Shown here one piece after another: positions 6,466 through 15,964 of a DNA stretch of 35,357 bases (the stretch's first letter is position 1; each line of letters opens with the position of its first letter). Position numbers and translations under genes: made by a program. The stretch comes from Candidatus Falkowiibacteriota bacterium (lineage in GTDB: Bacteria > Patescibacteriota > Patescibacteriia > Patescibacteriales > UBA12465). The stretch spans positions 1-35,357 of the forward strand of contig JAACPL010000011.1 of the NCBI GenBank assembly GCA_009995495.1, in the 5' to 3' direction. Below the pieces are notes generated by a model. The model did not search any database, was not told where the DNA came from, and saw only the letters and a list, made by a program, of their open reading frames with translations.

Positions 6466-8487
6466 CTATTTTACCCGCCCGGAATTATTCATTTGGGCAA
6501 TATCATCATCTTCAAGACGACTAGTTTTCGGTTCAGTTTTACTTAGAATCACTCCCCCTGTTTCTGTATCAATAGCACTAACGATTGAGCCAGGTGATAA
6601 AACTAAAATCTTGTCTCTATCATTATCAGTTGGAGTAACGCTTAAATAAAAAGAACCCTGAAGTAAATATTTAGAAGTTGGTAATAATCCAATTTCCCAA
6701 ACTACTTGCCTTAAATCATCATCATAATAAAGACTACCGACCTCAAGCTCTTGACGCCCAGTAAAATTGACATAGGCCGGGAGATTAAAAGTTGCCTTCA
6801 ACTCTCTTAATTCGTGCAAATTATTTTCTATCGTCCAATAAACTCTAAATTCAGTTTTTTGATTAACTTCCGGAGGTAAAGGACCGGAGCCAACCGGATA
6901 ATTATCATCATTAAAATATCTTAATTCTTCTTTAAGATTAAGGTCACTATTTATTTTATTAATAATTTTATTACTAATATTCTCAGCTCCACTTATTTCT
7001 TTGCCACCAACACTATATTGAGCGTGAGCAGAAAGTTCTAAATTTTTTCCTAAAAAATTAGAATTAAAATCTTTAACTTTAATATTAAAATTAATTTCAC
7101 CTTCGGTTCCCGCTTTAATTTCTCTTAAAGCAGGTAACTCATTTTTTGACCAAACTATTGAATTAGCACTTCTTTCACCATTTTGACCAATAACTAAAGA
7201 GTCAAAATCCAAAACTTCACCCTCTAAAATTGCCATAATAACAACATCTTGATAAGCTTTAGTGCCTTTATTTGAATAATGTAGAGAATAATTTAAATCT
7301 GAACCAAAATTTAAAGCTTGGTCATTACTAGAATCATTTAAAATTAAATTCAAACTCAAATCACTAGAAACTAATTCTGGTTTTAAAGTTTTTTGCCAAA
7401 AAACATATTCCTTATCACTTAAACGATGGCGCAAGCTAATGTTAACTTGGAAAGCATCAACCTTATTCTTAACCCGATATTTGAAAGTTGTTTCTTGACG
7501 ATTCATGAGTGAGCTTAAGTTGGCGATATGCCAAGAGAAAGCACTTAATTTTTCTAAAGATAATTTTTCTTCAGACAATTCTTCATTTGAAGCTAAAGAT
7601 AAAGAAGATGTTGCTCCTAATATCTCTCCGCCACTACCATCACTAAAATCAAAAAAGATATCAAATTCACTAAGTTTTTCTGTCAACAAGCCATCATCAA
7701 AGCCTGAAAAAAATATTTTTATTTCATTTTCCTGATTAATAAAGATAGCATTAGAGCTTTCAGTGTCAACTAAAAATCCTAAACCACGAATAATCGTTGA
7801 ACTTGAATCCTCCTTCTTAAAATGACTAGAAAAAGTTCCTGGTAAATAAGTTAAACGGGCAACTGCCAAATTAACAGATTCTGGTAAATTTAAAATGTAT
7901 CCTTTAATCTTCAAACTTGCTCTTTCCCCTGAATCAAGTGTCTCTAATTTAAAAGCATAGTTTCCGTTTTCAGGTAAAACGGGGATAGAATTAAGAGTAG
8001 CAGAATCAAAAATAAAATTATCCGGATATTGCATCTCTAAATAAATTTCCGAAAAAACAAATTTACTTGGATTAAAATATTCAACTTCATAATAAAATTC
8101 TTCTCCAGCCACAACTCTTTCCGGCGCAATTAACTCTAGTTTTAAAGAGCTAATATCATTATCATTACGGAAATATTGATTATAAACAAAATTAACAAGT
8201 GCCACTAGTAGTGCGACAAAAATAATATTTTTCAAAAGTGATAGAAAAAATTTCGGTTTCTTTTTAATATTCATGTGGCTGACATCTACCCTTCCACCTT
8301 TCTTGTCACTATAAACATCAATTAGATGAGAATCAATTTCTTGATCGCGGAGTTCACGATTAACTGCTTTTTCAAAATCAATTATTTCGCCCTCTTCTGG
8401 GATTGGTCGTGCAACAAAGGAGGCTAAACCAGATTCTTTTTGATTTTTAAGGCTAAAGTCTTTTCCTTGTTTTTTCTTCGCTATCAT
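6466..8487 (-). CDS. Single-pass surface protein of unknown function
   Basis: A 673-residue protein I do not recognise as a named family. It has a charged cytoplasmic N terminus of about 78 residues, one membrane helix near 79-102, then a long extracytoplasmic part rich in beta-type sequence. That part seems to hold several immunoglobulin/DUF11-like modules (for example VVAGEEFYYEVEYFNPS and DLNYSLHYSNKGTKAYQD). There is no signal-peptidase site, so it is probably a type II anchored protein. It lies 10 bases after the DUF4012 gene, suggesting a joint role at the cell surface. A shadow ORF on the opposite strand (7505-7735) is not a gene. Confidence 0.75.
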   Translation of the reverse strand: MIAKKKQGKDFSLKNQKESGLASFVARPIPEEGEIIDFEKAVNRELRDQEIDSHLIDVYSDKKGGRVDVSHMNIKKKPKFFLSLLKNIIFVALLVALVNFVYNQYFRNDNDISSLKLELIAPERVVAGEEFYYEVEYFNPSKFVFSEIYLEMQYPDNFIFDSATLNSIPVLPENGNYAFKLETLDSGERASLKIKGYILNLPESVNLAVARLTYLPGTFSSHFKKEDSSSTIIRGLGFLVDTESSNAIFINQENEIKIFFSGFDDGLLTEKLSEFDIFFDFSDGSGGEILGATSSLSLASNEELSEEKLSLEKLSAFSWHIANLSSLMNRQETTFKYRVKNKVDAFQVNISLRHRLSDKEYVFWQKTLKPELVSSDLSLNLILNDSSNDQALNFGSDLNYSLHYSNKGTKAYQDVVIMAILEGEVLDFDSLVIGQNGERSANSIVWSKNELPALREIKAGTEGEINFNIKVKDFNSNFLGKNLELSAHAQYSVGGKEISGAENISNKIINKINSDLNLKEELRYFNDDNYPVGSGPLPPEVNQKTEFRVYWTIENNLHELRELKATFNLPAYVNFTGRQELEVGSLYYDDDLRQVVWEIGLLPTSKYLLQGSFYLSVTPTDNDRDKILVLSPGSIVSAIDTETGGVILSKTEPKTSRLEDDDIAQMNNSGRVK

Positions 8488-8497
8488 ATATTTATTA

Positions 8498-10984
8498 TTA
8501 TTTGATTTTTTTGATTAAAGATCCGTAAAAACGATCTTGATTTAAACTATCCTTAATTTCAATTTCTCTTAAGTTATAATCTTCCTCTGCTCGCCAAAAA
8601 ACTTCATGTTCTTCTGGTAGTTTAATATTTAACTCAAAATCAAAAGCTTTAGCCCCTGGTTGTTTTTGCCAAAGAAAGGAATAAGGAAAAACTAAGTCTT
8701 CATCAGGATTTAAAATTTGATAGAATTTTTCTAACCAAGAGACATCATCTTTTTGAGAAATATCATTAAAATTATAAGGCAAACTATAGCTAATAACTAT
8801 TTCTGAACTTTGACCAGGGTCGGTCATTGTCCAATTAGCAAAAACCGTTTTCTCATCTTCGTCGTAAATTAAAGTTCCACTAGGCTCATCAACTAGCGCT
8901 CGGTATTCGTTTTCAAGTTCCGGCAAAATTAAAGCATCGGGATCAACTTCATCAAAATATTCAGCATCAGGCGAGTTAAAACCACGAGCCTCTAAAAGAT
9001 TCGCTCCTTTTGGTACATAAATTCTAAGCCAATTAACATTACGAACCCCAACCAAGACTTCATTCTTTCGACCAAGATGTTCGCGCTTAATAGTTAAAGT
9101 ATTAATTATTTGACCATTATTAGCTATCTTTGATTCCAAGGAAGCGTTTTTAGAAATTACTCTGTCCGTTTTCTGTCCAGCAATATTAGTATCAACTATC
9201 ATCAAATAATCGGTTTCTACATTTTTCATTTCTCCTGATAAGCGATAGCGACTAGCTTCTTTTTGTAAGTTCTCATCTTTAAAATAAAACATCACTTGTT
9301 TTTCTAAAACACTTTCTTCAAGAATAGAAATGACTAATGGTAAATTTTCACGACTTAGCTTACTTGGTAAAACCTCTAAAATCTTAGCCATTAAGTCACC
9401 AATTATTTTCTTTGGTTTATTATTACTACTGTTTTCTAAATCTTGAAATAAAGGCAGGCTAACATTAATTGGTGAGGAACTGGCTGGCAAGCCAATTAAA
9501 TCATCGGGATGAGTAGGCATTAAATTTTTATATTCAACGACTCTTTGTACCGTTTCCCAAAAATTTTCAGAATCAATTATTAAGCCATATTCTTCAGTCA
9601 TGTCTATCGGTCCACTAACTTTAAGCATTCTTTCAACTACTGTTGGTGTTAAAGAGATTACGCCATCAACACTCGGTCCGCTGCTTTGCTCATAAAACCA
9701 CATTAAATGCCTAGCGGTTTTAGGCCAATCAGGCCACCAATTAGCGTCCCAAAAATTCCATAAAGGATTAACTAAATGAAGTGCATAAGGAGAGGCAAAT
9801 TTTTTACCCTTAAGACCAGCCTCTAAATCATAAGAACCTCCGGCCGGAACTTCAAGATTTCTAATCTTACCGTCACGTACATCAACCAAAGCATAACTAC
9901 CAAGAAAACCACCACTCGCTCTTAGTTCAGAATTATTCTGAAAAACTAATAAATATCGTTTATCCATACTTAAGCCAAGAACATCTTTTAAGCTATCACT
10001 AAGTTTAAGAAATTCATCAAGATTATTAGCCAAAATAGAACTTTGATTTTTTAATTGAGTAAATTTTAAGTAATATTCTTCAGGTAAATCTTTATCATCA
10101 ATTTGAGCAATAATTTTTTCAAGTTCCTTAGCGTCTTTAACTGCTAAAAAACCATAATCAATAAAATCTTCTAATGACTTCTCAAAATCATCATTACCAC
10201 TAAAAAGACTATTAGTTGCTGCTAATAAATTTTTACCCAAAGAGGAGGCAACAAAACCAGCAGCTAAAAATTTTCTACTTTGTGAGGCTAGTTTAATTTT
10301 TGAGTCAGAAGATAAAGATGCTAGAGCAAAAATTGCATCATTTATTTTACCTAAATCATCATCAGCCGCTAAAAAATTTAAGCCAGCGGCTGTTAAATTG
10401 GCGTCCGCATCTTTTAAATCAAAACGAGAAATTGAATCAGCTGCGGCTAATAAATTATTAACACCTTGATAAGAATTATTAAAAATACGAGCTTCAAAAT
10501 TTTCAAAATCAAGAATACCAAACAAAGAAAAAGCTTTTAAAGGAATTACTAAAAAAACAAGAGCGATTGCAAATGTTGGTAGTCGTTTCAGAAATATTAC
10601 TTTTTTTGTTTTAGGTTTTTTCTTAAATGAAATCGATATCTCTGGTAAAATAAAGAAATCTTTAACCTTATTATTCAAAACCTTTTTTTTGTTTTTTAAA
10701 ATTTTAAAAAATATCTTTCTCTCCTGTTTTCTAGTTTTATAATTTTTAAACAAGGAAGAAAATTTTTTATAAAAAGGCTCATCTTCTTTCTGAATAAAAC
10801 TTTGATGAAAATTCTTTTTCTTAAAAAACTTAAAACTTTCTTTTAGCTGATTTGTTTTTTTAATTGAGACTTTCGCAACATCCTTTAAAATTTCTTTTTC
10901 CTTAACTAAAGGACGCAAATCAACGACCAAACTGGAATTTTGATATTTTTGTAGTATTTCTTGTTTTAAATCTTTTTTGTTCAT
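8498..10984 (-). CDS. DUF4012 domain membrane protein
   Basis: An 828-residue protein with a basic, lysine-rich cytoplasmic N terminus (about 1-130), one membrane helix near 134-156, and a large outer part. The DUF4012 signature is clear from about residue 340: RYLLVFQNNSELRASGGFLG followed by a tryptophan-rich NPLWNFWDANWWPDWP stretch. DUF4012 proteins occur in Gram-positive and CPR polysaccharide loci; their biochemical role is not established, though a part in attaching or displaying surface glycan is often suspected. It lies 3 bases after a GT4 gene and 10 before a second surface protein, which fits that idea. Confidence 0.85.
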   Translation of the reverse strand: MNKKDLKQEILQKYQNSSLVVDLRPLVKEKEILKDVAKVSIKKTNQLKESFKFFKKKNFHQSFIQKEDEPFYKKFSSLFKNYKTRKQERKIFFKILKNKKKVLNNKVKDFFILPEISISFKKKPKTKKVIFLKRLPTFAIALVFLVIPLKAFSLFGILDFENFEARIFNNSYQGVNNLLAAADSISRFDLKDADANLTAAGLNFLAADDDLGKINDAIFALASLSSDSKIKLASQSRKFLAAGFVASSLGKNLLAATNSLFSGNDDFEKSLEDFIDYGFLAVKDAKELEKIIAQIDDKDLPEEYYLKFTQLKNQSSILANNLDEFLKLSDSLKDVLGLSMDKRYLLVFQNNSELRASGGFLGSYALVDVRDGKIRNLEVPAGGSYDLEAGLKGKKFASPYALHLVNPLWNFWDANWWPDWPKTARHLMWFYEQSSGPSVDGVISLTPTVVERMLKVSGPIDMTEEYGLIIDSENFWETVQRVVEYKNLMPTHPDDLIGLPASSSPINVSLPLFQDLENSSNNKPKKIIGDLMAKILEVLPSKLSRENLPLVISILEESVLEKQVMFYFKDENLQKEASRYRLSGEMKNVETDYLMIVDTNIAGQKTDRVISKNASLESKIANNGQIINTLTIKREHLGRKNEVLVGVRNVNWLRIYVPKGANLLEARGFNSPDAEYFDEVDPDALILPELENEYRALVDEPSGTLIYDEDEKTVFANWTMTDPGQSSEIVISYSLPYNFNDISQKDDVSWLEKFYQILNPDEDLVFPYSFLWQKQPGAKAFDFELNIKLPEEHEVFWRAEEDYNLREIEIKDSLNQDRFYGSLIKKIK

Positions 10985-10987
10985 GTC

Positions 10988-12160
10988 TCAAATATTATTT
11001 AAACCCAAAGCATCCAAATAAACTTTTAAAGTTTTCTCAGCACAAGTATCCCATGAATATTTTTTAACTTGCAATAGTCCTTTTCGCACTAAATCAGTCC
11101 GCAAAGACTCATCTTGATTTATAATTTTTATTTTATTAACTATATCGTTTAAATCTTGTGGATTAAAATATAAAGCGCTATCTTCTAAAATTTCTGGTAA
11201 ACAAGAATGGTCAGAAGACAAAACTGGACAAGACTTTGACATCGCCTCTAAAGGTGGTAAACCAAAGCCTTCATAAAGCGAGGGAAAAATAAAAGCTAAA
11301 GCTTTAGAATATAAAGAAGAAAGCTCAACGTCAGAAACATAACCAGGGAAAAAAATACGTCGAGCCTTAATTAATTCTAAAGCAGGCTCATCTTTTTTTA
11401 AACGTTCATAAAAAAAGTCACTCTTTCCAACTAAAACCAAATAAATATCCGAGCCTTCTTTTTCTAATACATTAAAAACTTTTAATAACCTTTCTAAATT
11501 TTTATGAGGATAGGCGCTACCAACATAAAGTAAAAACTTAGATGGATAATTTTGAATCTTTTCCTCTACTTGCTTTTCTACAAATCTACTATCTTTTGCT
11601 AGCTCTAAATTAGCTGCCCCCTCATAAATTAAAACTATTTTATCAGACGCAACTTTAAATAATGATATAATATCTTTCTTAGTGAACTCAGAAATAGTAA
11701 TTATCTTCAGCGAATTATTAATAGCCCGACGTAAAACTAAACGATAAGCTAAGTTCTTTAAAATATAAATAAATTTATTTCTAGTCGTTGCTTTAATAGC
11801 TGGAAAACGAGTAAGAATTAAATCATGAATTGTGACTATAAATTTAGTTGGACAAAAAATTGGTATATTAAAATGAAGAAAATGAATCAAGTCGAGGTTA
11901 TATTTCTTAATATAAAATGGAAATAGTAATTGCTCTTTCACTGAATACCAGCGAAATGGTAATTTAACTTTAGAAACTCTTTCATTTTTTAACTGAAATT
12001 CATCAAAATTTTCTGGACTTAAAAAAATAACAAAAGACAAATTAAGTTCTGAACTTGATTTACTTTTTTCTATTACTCTATCCACAACTTCTTGAGTATA
12101 GCGCCCCAAACCTTTGCCTAGGGGGCCATAGAAGCGTGCGTCTATGCCAACAATTCTCAT
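10988..12160 (-). CDS. GT4 family glycosyltransferase
   Basis: A 390-residue GT-B fold glycosyltransferase of family 4. The N-terminal domain starts IVGIDARFYGPLGKGLGRYT, typical of mannosyltransferase-like members. The C-terminal nucleotide-sugar domain carries YVGSAYPHKN and the E-x7-E motif in SLYEGFGLPPLEAM. It probably adds a hexose to a lipid-linked or surface glycan from the cytoplasmic side; donor and acceptor are unknown. It is packed 6 bases after the 497-residue membrane protein gene and 3 bases before the DUF4012 gene. Confidence 0.9.
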   Translation of the reverse strand: MRIVGIDARFYGPLGKGLGRYTQEVVDRVIEKSKSSSELNLSFVIFLSPENFDEFQLKNERVSKVKLPFRWYSVKEQLLFPFYIKKYNLDLIHFLHFNIPIFCPTKFIVTIHDLILTRFPAIKATTRNKFIYILKNLAYRLVLRRAINNSLKIITISEFTKKDIISLFKVASDKIVLIYEGAANLELAKDSRFVEKQVEEKIQNYPSKFLLYVGSAYPHKNLERLLKVFNVLEKEGSDIYLVLVGKSDFFYERLKKDEPALELIKARRIFFPGYVSDVELSSLYSKALAFIFPSLYEGFGLPPLEAMSKSCPVLSSDHSCLPEILEDSALYFNPQDLNDIVNKIKIINQDESLRTDLVRKGLLQVKKYSWDTCAEKTLKVYLDALGLNNI

Positions 12161-12166
12161 ATTGTT

Positions 12167-13660
12167 TTAAGCTATTGGTAAATTTGGCGGCAAATCAGCT
12201 TTATTGTCATCATCTTCAGTGATACCAAAAAAATTATTAATTTCATCATCTTTTCCCAAATTATCATTTAATGAAGAATCATCTTCGTTAATAGAATTAG
12301 TCTCAGCTTCATCAGAAATAAAATTTAAAAATTGCCCCGAAGCGCCCGGCAAATCATCATCAAGAGGTAATGTGGGTGGGGCATCCGCTTTCCTGCCCGG
12401 AGCTTTTTGTAACATAGAAAATTTAGCCATAAATTCAACGGGAAAATGCCATAAAGTTGCAAGTTCTTCAATATTAAATATACCCACATCAGAACCAATT
12501 GAACTAGAGCGATTAATATAAGCGGCAAGCAAAGTTCTTTTCAATCTATTCAAGCGACTGGCTTTATTAAAATACGCTACTCTCGTCGCAATTCGACTTA
12601 ATTCCGGTTTTAGATTATTTAAGTTCAAAGACATGAATTGTTTAATATAACCAACAAAACCAGAAACAACTTTAGCTCTATTCATCACCTCTTTACGTGA
12701 CATGTAGATAACTCGAATCTTAGCCTCAAAACCTAATTTTGCTGCTTTAGTTTGAATGGCTTCAATCCTTACCTTTTCTTTTGGCGAAAGATCCATCATT
12801 GTTTTAGCTCTTTCCTCTTTCTTTTTAGGGGCCTCAACCTCGCCCCAAATTGGATAAATCGCTTCACTTATTTCGCCTAAAACACCTAACCCCCTAGTAA
12901 ATAAGTCGTCCTTAACTTTAGGTTTACGGTCTAAAAGTTTATCCATTTCTTTTTCGGCTCTTTTAACCCAATCAAAACCCGTTGGAATAACAATCATCTG
13001 AAACCAAAATTGCTCCCCTGGTCGCAAAGAACCACAGAGATCCATTAAGCTCGCCATTGGGTCCTTAAATTGAAGCTCACTTGGCCCCATTTGATGTTCA
13101 AATTCTTGATAACATTTAATTGGATAAACATCAGGTGATCCCTGAACAAATTCTGTTCCCCAAAAATCATACTCCTCATCAGGAACTTTATGGGGAACAT
13201 TATTAACGTAATCTTCAACTTCAGAAATTTCCGCATCCGGATATTGAGAATAAACGGCTGATTCAATTAAATTACGAAATTCAAGTGGAGTTCTAATAAT
13301 AAATTGGGTGTAGCCGTCAATGCTCACAATTTCAAAACTAAAAGATTTTTGATACATGCCCTCAAACCACTTTTCAAAAAAACTTTGACTTCCATGGGCG
13401 CCACCAAGATAAGTAAACATATTTTCAACCGCCTTAGGCGATTGCTCATTACCCCGGGGAATATCAATAGCTAATAAAATATATTTATGATTTTCTGACC
13501 ATTTTCCTCTAATCCAATACAAATATAACTCCCTAACTCCAATGACAAAAATTAAACCCAAAAAAGGCCAAGCAAAATTAGCAAAAAAACGCCAAAGCAT
13601 CTCTTCAGCCTCAAGATTAAAAAATCTCTGAAAGGGGCTAATATCTAAGAATATTTCCAT
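12167..13660 (-). CDS. Conserved membrane-anchored protein of unknown function
   Basis: A 497-residue protein with one strong membrane helix near residues 25-48, then a cytoplasmic mixed alpha/beta region and an acidic, asparagine-rich tail. Segments such as FIIRTPLEFRNLIESAVYSQYPDAEI and SLRPGEQFWFQMIVIP resemble, from memory only, a large Patescibacteria family often found beside HerA/VirB4-like ATPases; no such ATPase is present here. It heads the run down to 368. The opposite-strand ORF at 12204-12521 and two other-frame ORFs are shadows. I cannot name a function. Confidence 0.7.
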   Translation of the reverse strand: MEIFLDISPFQRFFNLEAEEMLWRFFANFAWPFLGLIFVIGVRELYLYWIRGKWSENHKYILLAIDIPRGNEQSPKAVENMFTYLGGAHGSQSFFEKWFEGMYQKSFSFEIVSIDGYTQFIIRTPLEFRNLIESAVYSQYPDAEISEVEDYVNNVPHKVPDEEYDFWGTEFVQGSPDVYPIKCYQEFEHQMGPSELQFKDPMASLMDLCGSLRPGEQFWFQMIVIPTGFDWVKRAEKEMDKLLDRKPKVKDDLFTRGLGVLGEISEAIYPIWGEVEAPKKKEERAKTMMDLSPKEKVRIEAIQTKAAKLGFEAKIRVIYMSRKEVMNRAKVVSGFVGYIKQFMSLNLNNLKPELSRIATRVAYFNKASRLNRLKRTLLAAYINRSSSIGSDVGIFNIEELATLWHFPVEFMAKFSMLQKAPGRKADAPPTLPLDDDLPGASGQFLNFISDEAETNSINEDDSSLNDNLGKDDEINNFFGITEDDDNKADLPPNLPIA

Positions 13661-13697
13661 AGAAAAATAGGTGGTCCTAAAAATAAACCTGCATTAA

Positions 13698-13726
13698 CTT
13701 ATGCCTATATTTTAACATATTTTCAA
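13698..13726 (-). promoter_or_regulatory. Candidate promoter for the 13660-368 run
   Basis: On the minus strand, TTGAAA (13721-13726) is followed after 17 bases by CATAAG (13698-13703), which would give a leader of about 30 bases. The -35 is good but the -10 is poor, and the area is AT-rich with alternative -10-like words (TAAAAT, TATAGG). Weak call. Confidence 0.3.
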
Positions 13727-13781
13727 AAAAAGATAAAACCTTTTTTAAAGCTTTTTTTAGAGTTAAATTAGCTTAATAAAA

Positions 13782-13809
13782 AAACAAGTCCAAAAAATTG
13801 AACTTGTTT
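13782..13809 (-). terminator. Intrinsic terminator of the sigma4-HARE gene
   Basis: A 12-bp stem (13782-13793 with 13798-13809) around a 4-base loop, followed on the minus strand by a run of seven T. The one irregular pair is C-A on the plus strand but G-U in minus-strand RNA, so the helix is complete only when read with the gene at 13838-14896. Confidence 0.75.
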
Positions 13810-13837
13810 AAATTTGAATAAAATTAGGCTTTTTTCG

Positions 13838-14896
13838 TTATTTTTGCCACTCCTTAAGACCATAGGTTCCGCGACTAGTTAGGCAATATCTATCATCAAG
13901 AATTAATTCGTTATGAACGGTGGCAGCATTTGCTTTTTTCTTATCAAAAGCAACTTCATTTATCTTATCAGCTATTTCTATGAAGTGAAGTGGCTTTCCA
14001 TTATGTTTTAAAATTAGATAGATTTTATCATTAACGGTTTTTGGTTTAATTTCACCAGAATTAGCAAGTCCCCATTCACCAAATTTGTTTTGCTCAAGAT
14101 TTTTAACTGCTTGAATTAAAGAATAAAGCATTTTATTGCTATTCATAATTTCAGCTTTATCAGGAAAAATTTTACTTTTAAAAATTCTAGTAATATCAGC
14201 TCCAGTGTCTTTAACTTTACTTAACACTTCTTGATACTTAGCATAAGCATCTAGTTCTTTAACAGTTTCAATCAGTTCATCGGTTTTCAGAGTCTTTTTC
14301 ATCGACTCAACTTTCTTCATTAAATCTTTAGCTATTTCTTCGAAAAAATTAAGTTCTCTTTCTTTAATTTTAATTGAAGGGTTGAATCCAGTAATAATAT
14401 TACCCTGATCCAAATCATCGGACATGAGCTTAGTAATTAAAAAATTGAAATTATTTTTGTAAGAAGCTCTAACATCTTCATAATCCTTTGTTCCTGGTTC
14501 AAGCTTGTTATTAATCTCTAAAGCAATAACAGTTAAAATATCTAAGAGAAAATCTTTTCTTAATAAGCCACCGTGTTCTTCTAATAAATTATTAATAGTT
14601 TCTTTTAATAAAGCAATGTATTTTTCCAAATCATCAAGTTTTTTAATTTTCTTGATGCTAGCAGATTCAATTTGACGAACTCTTTCTCTTGTTAGATTAT
14701 GAAGATTACCAATTTTTTCCAAGGTTTCAGATTTTCCACCTTTTAAACCAAAACGACGAGATAAAATATCTCTTTCTCGCTCAAGGAGTTCGGAAAATAA
14801 AGAATTAACGATACTAACGGCATCAAGTCGAGCCATCTCTTCATTACGCTCTTCTTTAATAATTTTTTCTAACAAAACTTCAGATAATTTTTCCAT
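13838..14896 (-). CDS. Sigma-70 region 4 / HARE-HTH fusion regulator
   Basis: A 352-residue protein. Residues about 30-90 match sigma-70 region 4 (ERERDILSRRFGLKGG, then the helix-turn-helix NLTRERVRQIESASIKKIKKL), which in sigma factors binds the -35 element. Residues about 280-350 look like a HARE-HTH domain (LKHNGKPLHFIEIADKINE ... RGTYGLKEW), as in the RNA polymerase delta subunit. The middle is helical, with a possible extra winged helix near EEHGGLLRKDFLL. There is no region 2, so it cannot be a complete sigma factor; an RNA-polymerase-associated or DNA-binding regulator is likely. It is transcribed alone, with its own promoter(s) and terminator. Confidence 0.85.
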   Translation of the reverse strand: MEKLSEVLLEKIIKEERNEEMARLDAVSIVNSLFSELLERERDILSRRFGLKGGKSETLEKIGNLHNLTRERVRQIESASIKKIKKLDDLEKYIALLKETINNLLEEHGGLLRKDFLLDILTVIALEINNKLEPGTKDYEDVRASYKNNFNFLITKLMSDDLDQGNIITGFNPSIKIKERELNFFEEIAKDLMKKVESMKKTLKTDELIETVKELDAYAKYQEVLSKVKDTGADITRIFKSKIFPDKAEIMNSNKMLYSLIQAVKNLEQNKFGEWGLANSGEIKPKTVNDKIYLILKHNGKPLHFIEIADKINEVAFDKKKANAATVHNELILDDRYCLTSRGTYGLKEWQK

Positions 14897-14915
14897 ACTA
14901 TTTTAATATTGCTAA

Positions 14916-14960
14916 ATTATAATTTGCTACTAATCTATCACAATATTTTATATTAGTCAA
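14916..14960 (-). promoter_or_regulatory. Two overlapping promoters for the sigma4-HARE gene
   Basis: Minus strand. The first candidate is TTGACT (14955-14960), 17 bases, TAGATT (14932-14937). The second is TTGTGA (14938-14943), 16 bases, TATAAT (14916-14921). Both point to the ATG at 14896; the second has the better -10. They lie immediately after the stop of the upstream GT2 gene, before which I see no clear terminator. Confidence 0.55.
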
Positions 14961-14967
14961 TAAAGAA

Positions 14968-15960
14968 CTAATTTTTCCAAAATAAATAGATTTTTTTATA
15001 CTCTTTAAGTAAAAATTGCTCAAATATAAGCGAAAAAACAAACATTGTCAGAATTTTGACAAAAATTACTATTTTTGACAAGAAATCTTGACTTAAAAAG
15101 TGTTTAATAAAAATGAAATGCTGATTTCTAAAAGACCAGGATCTTGCTAAACGACTTTTTTTAGTTCTTGTTTTAAAAAAATTAAGCGGACTAGAGCTAA
15201 GTGACTTCGTTGTCCTGTCATGATAAATAACAGCATTAAAAACTAGTAGTGTTTTGAGGTCTAAAAAGTGCAAACGATAAGCTAAGTCACAGTCCTCTTT
15301 ATACATAAAAAATCGCTCATCGAAGTATTCTTTCTTAGCCGCCCTTATTTCTACAACTTTTTCCAAAGCTTTGAGCCGATAAAGACCGGCTGCTCCACTT
15401 GGCGCTAACACATTTTTTCCTTGAAATAAATATTGTTCCCTTTTTTCTTCCAGATATTTTTCACCTTGACAAATATCAAAGAATTTTAAACCTCGTTTTA
15501 AGCCAATACCGAAAGAATCTATTAAATTATGTAATTCTGATTTTTCAGAATTAAAAGACATAATTCTTGGCGCCGTGGCCGATAAATTATTATCATGTAG
15601 TAATGGCTCAATTAGGAGCTTGATTGACTCTCGAGAAAAAATGACATCAGGATTAATCACTAAAAAATACTCAGCCCCGGATGATAAAGCTTTTTCAATC
15701 ATCAAATTATAAGGCTTAGCGAAACCTAAATTTTTACCATTACTACTTAATTGCTGATAATGGAAATCGGGATTAAGAGCTAAAAAATCTTTAATGAAAT
15801 TATCATTATCCCTAAAATTTAAATCACTATTTTCAAAACCATAAATGATATAATCACTAAGACCTGAAAAATCAAGGGCTTCTTTTAAACTTTTTAAAAA
15901 ATCAGACAAATAAGAACTTGAGCTCTCATTATAAGTTATAAAACCAATAGCTAGCTTCAT
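14968..15960 (-). CDS. GT2 family glycosyltransferase (rhamnosyltransferase-like)
   Basis: A 330-residue GT-A fold enzyme. It starts MKLAIGFITYNES, has the donor-site NPDV acidic motif (FLVINPDVIF) and the conserved GAAGLYR and FMYKEDCDLAYRL segments of the Rhs/WbbL-like GT2 group. The C terminus has a hydrophobic stretch (KILTMFVFSLIFEQFLL) that may anchor it to the membrane. It is the last gene of the mraZ run, directly after rmlA and rmlD, so a deoxysugar such as rhamnose is a plausible donor; that is inference from context. Confidence 0.88.
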   Translation of the reverse strand: MKLAIGFITYNESSSSYLSDFLKSLKEALDFSGLSDYIIYGFENSDLNFRDNDNFIKDFLALNPDFHYQQLSSNGKNLGFAKPYNLMIEKALSSGAEYFLVINPDVIFSRESIKLLIEPLLHDNNLSATAPRIMSFNSEKSELHNLIDSFGIGLKRGLKFFDICQGEKYLEEKREQYLFQGKNVLAPSGAAGLYRLKALEKVVEIRAAKKEYFDERFFMYKEDCDLAYRLHFLDLKTLLVFNAVIYHDRTTKSLSSSPLNFFKTRTKKSRLARSWSFRNQHFIFIKHFLSQDFLSKIVIFVKILTMFVFSLIFEQFLLKEYKKIYLFWKN

Positions 15961-15964
15961 AAAA

